Below the pieces are notes generated by a model. The model searched no databases. It saw only the letters and a list, made by a program, of their open reading frames with translations, and had not been told where the DNA came from. From Celoporthe dispersa (lineage: Eukaryota; Ascomycota; Sordariomycetes; Diaporthales; Cryphonectriaceae): a stretch of 64,000 bases of DNA. The stretch covers positions 3,534,001 to 3,598,000 of the forward strand of contig WAID01000003.1 of assembly GCA_016584495.1 (NCBI GenBank), given 5' to 3'. Shown piece by piece: positions 58,804 through 64,000 of the stretch; the stretch's first letter is position 1; each line of letters opens with the position of its first letter. The position numbers and the translations under genes are program-made.

Positions 58804-59904
58804 AGCTTCGTATGTGGTGGAGGAAGCCGCAATTGCAGCTCAGGCCACGTTTGATCGACAAGTGACAGACAGTGTCAAAGTCGACGTCGACATCGACGCC
58901 GATTGCTGATTGTCGATGACGTTGACGCTGTGGGCAACGACGCCAAGGGAGAAAACACGTGTATACGGGCCACCTCACCTGGACACGAAGAGGAGTCGGC
59001 GGTTGAGCCCCGGAGGTGAGGAGTCGGGTTGTCGTTGTCGTGTCGTGTCCTGTCGTTTCGTGTCGACCACCACTCGGACCGAAGAGATAACCCACAGCCA
59101 AGCCAGCAGCCAGTCGAGATAGGAGAGTGGCGTGGCAGGGCTCTCCCCCAACCTGGGCCGTCCGTCGCCTGTGAATTCTCAACACAGCGGAGCTACGCGA
59201 CCACGGTAGGGTAGTATAGTGGGTGGATGCTAAAGTCTAGGCTCTCTAGCGGGTAACCATTGGCTACCAGCTTGCTGTACCTCGCCCCGTGCAGGCACCC
59301 TGGGACTTGCTATGAGCTATGGTAGCAAGCACATACATAGTGCAAACACAATACGAGTGAGTAGTAGGGCAATCCCGCGTATATTACTTCTCAAATTGTG
59401 AGGCACTACTACTAGTTTAGTGCGCAGCGTCCCCGGGTACCCGCCCCCTGCTGCTTCTTCTACACTCACTTGTACTACTACGTACGCAGGGCTGCTTGGA
59501 TGCATGGCTCCCGACATGGTAATCATCCGCCCCCCCCTTTTTATCCTTCCTTTTTTTTTCCCCACTCATCTCCAAGATGCTACTACCCATGGTGTATATG
59601 TGCGAGGTACCATACATTATAGTACGGGATCGGACCGGCGCACGAACACCAGGAGATGAGATTCTAAAAGGCCGCTGATCTGTTCTGGAAGGTATTATTT
59701 TCCAACCGGAAAAAGGAAAAAAAAAGAGTCCTCCAGGTTTAGAGCAAGATAGAAATCTATCCTATTTCTCTCCTTCTTGGTCGAGGCAACGACGGGCTGC
59801 GCTAGCTTGCGCTGCAATTGCCAACCACCAACGCACTCGCCTCCAGTTTCATCGTCTCCTGTGCCGACATACATCTCATCAGGACGGCCACGACCACAAT
59901 CCTC

Positions 59905-59908
59905 TGTG

Positions 59909-59945
<37 letters not shown>
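59905..59945. repeat. (GT)n microsatellite
   Basis: About 20 GT units with one GC interruption. Confidence 0.9.
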
Positions 59946-59946
<1 letters not shown>

Positions 59947-61186
59947 GTGTGCGCCATGCCAGAGCCCAGAGGTGCAGCCAGGCAGCCGGGCAGCCTGGGC
60001 AAGGCTGTGGCAAGGCCAAGGCCCAGCCGCGAGAGCGTCCTCTCAAGAGACAGACAGTCCTTCCTGATGCTCCTCTCCGACGACAATATAGGAGTAGCCA
60101 AATATAGGAACGGACCGATGCTCTGGGCTCGTTACCGCCGCCGGTCTGGATGGGCAGGATTCAGCTCATCTCGGCGGTTACCGCTCTCAGGGTACGTTCC
60201 CGGGCGGGCTATGGCCCCTACAGGCAACCATCTATTATACTGTTATTTGACCACCAGATTGTGTTAAGACAATACAGGTGGTACGGAGAGGTCCTCGTGG
60301 CCACAAAAAGAGGATCGAAATTTGGCAGATTAGCAGCGCTTAAACTATGGCCATGCCATGTCAAATGGCAGTGCTGATGTCTGGTGCTATTAATAACTAC
60401 TTGAGCACCAACACGCGCTCGCTCACGTTGAGAACCGCCTCCCATGCCATCATCATCGAAATCGCACTATGTAGGTCGTCGACGATGATCCATCAGGCTT
60501 CAGGAACATGAGCTACCTCGCGTGGTTGGTGGTGGGCATGTGCAGTCCGGTCAACGTCGGTGGGCCCGTCGCCGCAGAGCGCCAAAATTAGAAACAGGTC
60601 GAGATCCCACCAGAAAAAGAATCTGAGGGCTCCACCGCCTAAACAACGTCAGGGTGCCTCTGCAGGATTGGCTCGCGCGTGCTTCCTCTGGCCGTGGCTC
60701 TCTGCGAGTCCGTTGGCTGGATGGCTCTCGCGTGAGATTTCTGCCCATGCGGAGCGGCCGACCTGCACGCCGCGGGCAGCCCAAGCAAGAGACACAACAC
60801 AGCAGAGACGCCCGCTCCTGCGCTCTGCCAAGTTTTGTAACAAGAGTCTATCCTGCATTCTGTAAGTACTGCCGCAGGGTTGTTCGAAACAAGGCACCAG
60901 GCACCTCCTGCAGGCCCCGTTCACGGCAGGAATGCTGTGGTAGAGAGCACAGTGGCCCATGTTTCACATCTCACCCTCTCCCGTGTTTCTGCGCCCGCAC
61001 GTTCACACCCCTGGTCCCCACCCCCAAGCCCACCCGCCATCAAAAATGTCCTCCTTTCGGTAATAGGCTCTGCTCCTTTGTGTCGGGTTTGGTGATCGCA
61101 CGGCCGTGACAGAGCACCCCATGGTGCGTCTGGCCGTCTTGGGATACGGGAGGAGGCTTCATGGGGTAACGCTGGCAGTAATAATA

Positions 61187-61214
61187 AGTAGTAGTAGTAG
61201 TAATAATAATAATA
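61187..61214. repeat. (TAG)n/(TAA)n triplets
   Basis: AGTAGTAGTAG followed by TAATAATAATAA, about 200 nt upstream of the ATG at 61415. Confidence 0.85.
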
Positions 61215-61414
61215 TACATAAACCTCTTACCTTCCTACCCCTCTCGCTCCAGCCGCCCCTTTCCTCCTCCTTCTCCTCCCTTGGAATCTCTGTTTATACC
61301 TCCTCCAACTGGCAAGCCACTCTACATTCAGCACACACCAGCCCAGAACCAGAAGAAAGACAATCACCACGAAGCCCGCCTCATCATCCCTTGCCCTCCC
61401 AAGACAACCTAGCC

Positions 61415-62026
61415 ATGGAGTGCCTGTCACCCTCACACGTTCCCATGATCGTCCAGTCCGGACCTGGACAGGACTGGGCCCGACAACACATCCTCGGCGA
61501 GCGGCTCCGCCTGGAGCGAGTAAAACAACCAGCTCCCTTCCTCCTGACACATGCTGCGCCCAACATGAAGACATGGTCGGCTCGTCAGGGCAACACCGGC
61601 CGCCGCGCAATCCTACATATACCGGGCGCCCAGCCGCCAGCCCGCGTCGAGAAGAAGCGCGCTGCCCTGAGGACCCCGATGAAGGGCGACCGGTCGACGA
61701 AAGAGTGGGAGGACCTGCTGAAGTCGTCCATCAGCAGCCTGCAGGGGCTGTACGCGAGGATTGAGCCACCTGCCCTCCCGAGAAGTCAGGGTCTCGGGCA
61801 CAGGCTTGCCAGGCCGGACCTGGCGGGACTGGACCGGACAGAGATGGTCTCGCGAGCTCTACAGGCTGCCGTCGGCTGCGCATCATGCCCAAGCCAGCAG
61901 CAGGACTGCTATGACGGAGACTCAAGCGGCACCGAGGACTCGTACGGCTCCGAGGATGCACCAGCGACACCTGACACGATTTCCACAAGGGGGGATGCGA
62001 ATATCGACCCCAGATTATTGGGGTGA
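61415..62026 (+). CDS. Hypothetical protein, 203 aa
   Basis: Unrecognised. A single open frame starts at MECLSPSHVPMIVQSG. The frame stays open upstream, but a pyrimidine-rich leader and the TAG/TAA repeats precede this ATG, so I prefer it. The first two thirds are basic (RLRLERVKQ, ARVEKKRAALRTPMKGDRS). A possible amphipathic stretch, KEWEDLLKSSISSLQGLYARIE, lies at about 100-121. The tail is acidic and Ser-rich (SSGTEDSYGSEDAPATPD). There is no signal peptide or TM segment. Codon use resembles the neighbours. A (CA)n run starts just past the stop. It could be lineage-specific; real coding status is likely but not certain. Confidence 0.5.
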   Translation: MECLSPSHVPMIVQSGPGQDWARQHILGERLRLERVKQPAPFLLTHAAPNMKTWSARQGNTGRRAILHIPGAQPPARVEKKRAALRTPMKGDRSTKEWEDLLKSSISSLQGLYARIEPPALPRSQGLGHRLARPDLAGLDRTEMVSRALQAAVGCASCPSQQQDCYDGDSSGTEDSYGSEDAPATPDTISTRGDANIDPRLLG

Positions 62027-62038
62027 GCGCCCTCCTGA

Positions 62039-62077
<39 letters not shown>

Positions 62078-62806
62078 CTCCCTATCGACAATACCAACAC
62101 CAACCGCCATCATCACCTAGTACGCGATGATAACTGTCAACGACGTCGTTCACAGTGAGACGCTCGGCCTCTCCCCAGCAGCTGGCTACCCACCAGTGAG
62201 TGCATGGGGATCGGGATGTATGTGGCGGAACAGGAAATCCCGCCACCTCCACCGACGCCCGGACGCCACGGCATAGGGCAGTACGGATGGACGGTGGAAG
62301 CAGTGGGGGTGAGCAGCTACCGGACAGGTAGATGGTGGGCTCGCGCTCGATCGAGTGCATGAGAAACAGGGGCCCTCGCGGAATGTCGCGAGTCGCCCGA
62401 GAGCTGAGCTATCTCGGCTGTACGAAGGAGAAAAGGGGGAAATATGCATATATATGAATACATATAGATAGATGATACCCTCCCTCAAGGGAACCATGGG
62501 CGTTAAATATACCCGATCACATTACGAGTCCAGGCGGTTCTGATCAGTACCATCTTAAATACCATCTTGTGCCCAGCCTCGTGATTGGATGAATCTCCAT
62601 ATTAGCCAGACATACACACCCGGTGCCGTCAGGCTGCGCAGCCCTCGCACGGTAGAGCTAAGCTCCTCAGATGGAGAGCGCGAAGGCTCTTGCGCGCCCC
62701 TTCTTGGCCTCATGACCCGTGGGGGGTGTGCTTGCGGCATTGCAAATCGCGGCGCGTCCGTCGCAGGAGTGTTGTTGGTTGGACCAGGAGCCCTCGCACG
62801 GCAGCG
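62027..62806. other. Convergent 3' region with (CA)n repeat
   Basis: 780 nt between convergent stops, with (CA)n at 62042-62074. No gene recognised. Confidence 0.5.
62042..62074. repeat. (CA)n microsatellite
   Basis: About 16 CA units, 15 nt past the stop of the hypothetical gene. Confidence 0.9.
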
Positions 62807-63367
62807 TCAGTCCCCATCCTCGTCATCGCCATCGCCGCCGAAGCTCAGCTTGATCTTCTTGGCCTTCTTTCTGCCCTTTTCTGGCCCCTTGTTCTTCGCC
62901 TCGCGTTTCTTCGGCGCGACCCCGGAGTCATCCTCGGCATCAGCACCAATCACCCTGCCCGCCTTACGCTTCTTCAGCCCTCCAATGGCAGCAGCTTCTG
63001 CATCCTTCGTCGTCTTCTTCTGCGCTTGCTCCCCGTCCTCCTCTTTCTCCTGCTTCTTATCCTTCTCCGACGGCCCGTCTGTATCGTTATCCCCCTCTAC
63101 GCCTCGGCCGCCGTCGTCCCTGCCCCCGGTGACCGTCCCGTCAACGCCCACCCTCATCCCCGACACAACATTGCCGTCGTCGTCAACGATCACAGGTGCA
63201 TCTTCAGCCTCCTCGCTCGCGGACCGCGGCTTGGCTGCCCTCCGGCGGGAGGCGAGGATGGGGTCGGGAGAGTCTCCGTCGACAGCATGCTGGCCCTTGA
63301 GACGGGCGAGAAATGGTGGGAGGGACTGGTCGTAGTGCAGGTTTTTGCCGGTGATCTTCTGGGACAT
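62807..63367 (-). CDS. DUF4604 domain protein
   Basis: Single-exon gene of 186 aa with intact frame. The N-terminal block MSQKITGKNLHYDQSLPPFL is the family's most conserved part. It is followed by LARLKGQHAVD and a mostly charged, disordered body with DDDGNVVSG and Lys/Glu-rich runs. The C-terminus KKAKKIKLSFGGDGDDEDGD carries the second family motif (KLSFG/D). The Lys-rich stretches look like nuclear localisation signals. Human KIAA1143 is a distant member; function is unknown. The start is fixed by the conserved N-terminus. Confidence 0.88.
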   Translation of the reverse strand: MSQKITGKNLHYDQSLPPFLARLKGQHAVDGDSPDPILASRRRAAKPRSASEEAEDAPVIVDDDGNVVSGMRVGVDGTVTGGRDDGGRGVEGDNDTDGPSEKDKKQEKEEDGEQAQKKTTKDAEAAAIGGLKKRKAGRVIGADAEDDSGVAPKKREAKNKGPEKGRKKAKKIKLSFGGDGDDEDGD

Positions 63368-64000
63368 GGTCGGGGTCCTTGGAGGCTGTTGTGCCGGGGG
63401 ACGTGGCTTTGGGAAGGGGGGGAGGGCGGCAGACGCTTGGGGGTGTCTGGGAGGGTTGGTCGCGTAAGATGCAGGCGGAGTTTAACTGTTGCAATCTCGG
63501 GCACAGATTTGGCCAGGTCCGCTTAGCGCGACTTTCCAGCCAAGACATGTTTCGACCTCCAAGAAAATCTGCCGGTCTTCAAAGGAAAATTTATACTATC
63601 AGTCGATACCACTTCGACTGAATAAATCTGAATTGCATTTTCTTTTTAGAAATGAATGAAGTAAAACTGCAGGGGGAAAAAGTGTGTAGTAATTAGTGCA
63701 GTAAGCCTAGCATACTTAAGTACAGAGAGCATCGAATCAGGAGCCCTAGGCAAGGGCTCTCTGTGAATACAAGCGTGCCTGTGGACATACACAAAAGAAG
63801 AGAGAGAAAAGAAGAAGCTGCTAAGCGTCTGTCCTCTTATACAGTAACGGTGAGGCGATCCCCACAATTAGAAGCTCTTCATTAGACCTGCCACACCACC
63901 CACCACAACAGTCTCCTTTATCTAACGGAGTGGATGCCGTGGCGGATGCGGCTTGCCGCTGGAGGCACGGCAGGGGCGAAGTGTTCAAAATACTGTTCCT
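63368..64000. other. Upstream region of DUF4604 gene to window end
   Basis: 633 nt containing the DUF4604 promoter. No further gene or named element seen. Confidence 0.4.

Larger units (their letters stand above)
58055..61414. other. Divergent intergenic region with a long pyrimidine tract
   Basis: 3.4 kb between the KTR gene and the gene at 61415. It holds T-rich sequence at 58251-58275, a long C/T-only-like tract at about 58645-58803, a (GT)n run at 59905-59945 and TAG/TAA triplets at 61187-61214. No coding feature recognised. Confidence 0.45.

Noticed and set aside
1..64000. Transposable elements, RIP-mutated repeats or CRISPR-like arrays
   Set aside because: No transposase or reverse-transcriptase text, no long terminal or inverted repeats, no TA-rich RIP block and no regularly spaced repeats were seen; only simple-sequence repeats are present.

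Overview
The window is nuclear DNA from a filamentous ascomycete (Pezizomycotina), most likely a Sordariomycete; the order cannot be settled from the sequence. The evidence is short spliceosomal introns (50-120 nt) with GTRNGY donors and CTRAC branch points, fungal-specific protein families (Mdm10, Crh/Utr2 transglycosylase, KTR mannosyltransferase, Gpi12, DUF4604, a single-Myb regulator), GC-rich coding sequence and many microsatellites in intergenic DNA. I support 19 protein-coding genes. I see no tRNA, rRNA, transposon, CRISPR array or biosynthetic gene cluster.

Layout. 0-7.2 kb is dense: LSM3 (-), a mitochondrial ATPase-expression-like protein (+), the GPI de-N-acetylase (-), a four-TM protein (+) and an NmrA-like protein (-). 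8.7-10.1 kb holds an Erg6-like methyltransferase (-), followed by about 4.9 kb without a recognisable gene. 15.0-31.4 kb is dense again: FAT1-type acyl-CoA synthetase (-), RPS19 (+), MDM10 (-), an ankyrin protein with a DYW-like deaminase centre (-), a D-threonine aldolase-like enzyme (-), a lactonase-like beta-propeller (-) and a Crh/Utr2 cell-wall enzyme (-). 34.1-37.4 kb is a Gln/His-rich SANT/Myb regulator (-), 49.4-50.5 kb another Myb regulator (+), and the roughly 12 kb between them is gene-poor. The right end has a dihydroxy-acid dehydratase paralogue (+), a KTR mannosyltransferase (-), an unknown 203-aa protein (+) and a DUF4604 protein (-).

How the genes relate. They are ordinary chromosomal genes rather than one pathway. 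Loose themes are the endomembrane system and cell wall (GPI12, KTR, Utr2), mitochondria (ATPase-expression-like, MDM10) and lipids (FAT1-type, Erg6-like). Two features stand out. One is the multi-exon ankyrin plus DYW-like nucleic-acid deaminase. The other is an 8-nt micro-exon in the dehydratase gene, preceded by a GC-AG intron.

Sequence quality warning. Ten of the 19 genes, including the essential RPS19, can be read only if one base is added or removed, usually in a homopolymer. Assembly or consensus indels are the simplest explanation. Those genes are annotated as intact loci with a one-base lesion, and the lesion position is given in each entry.
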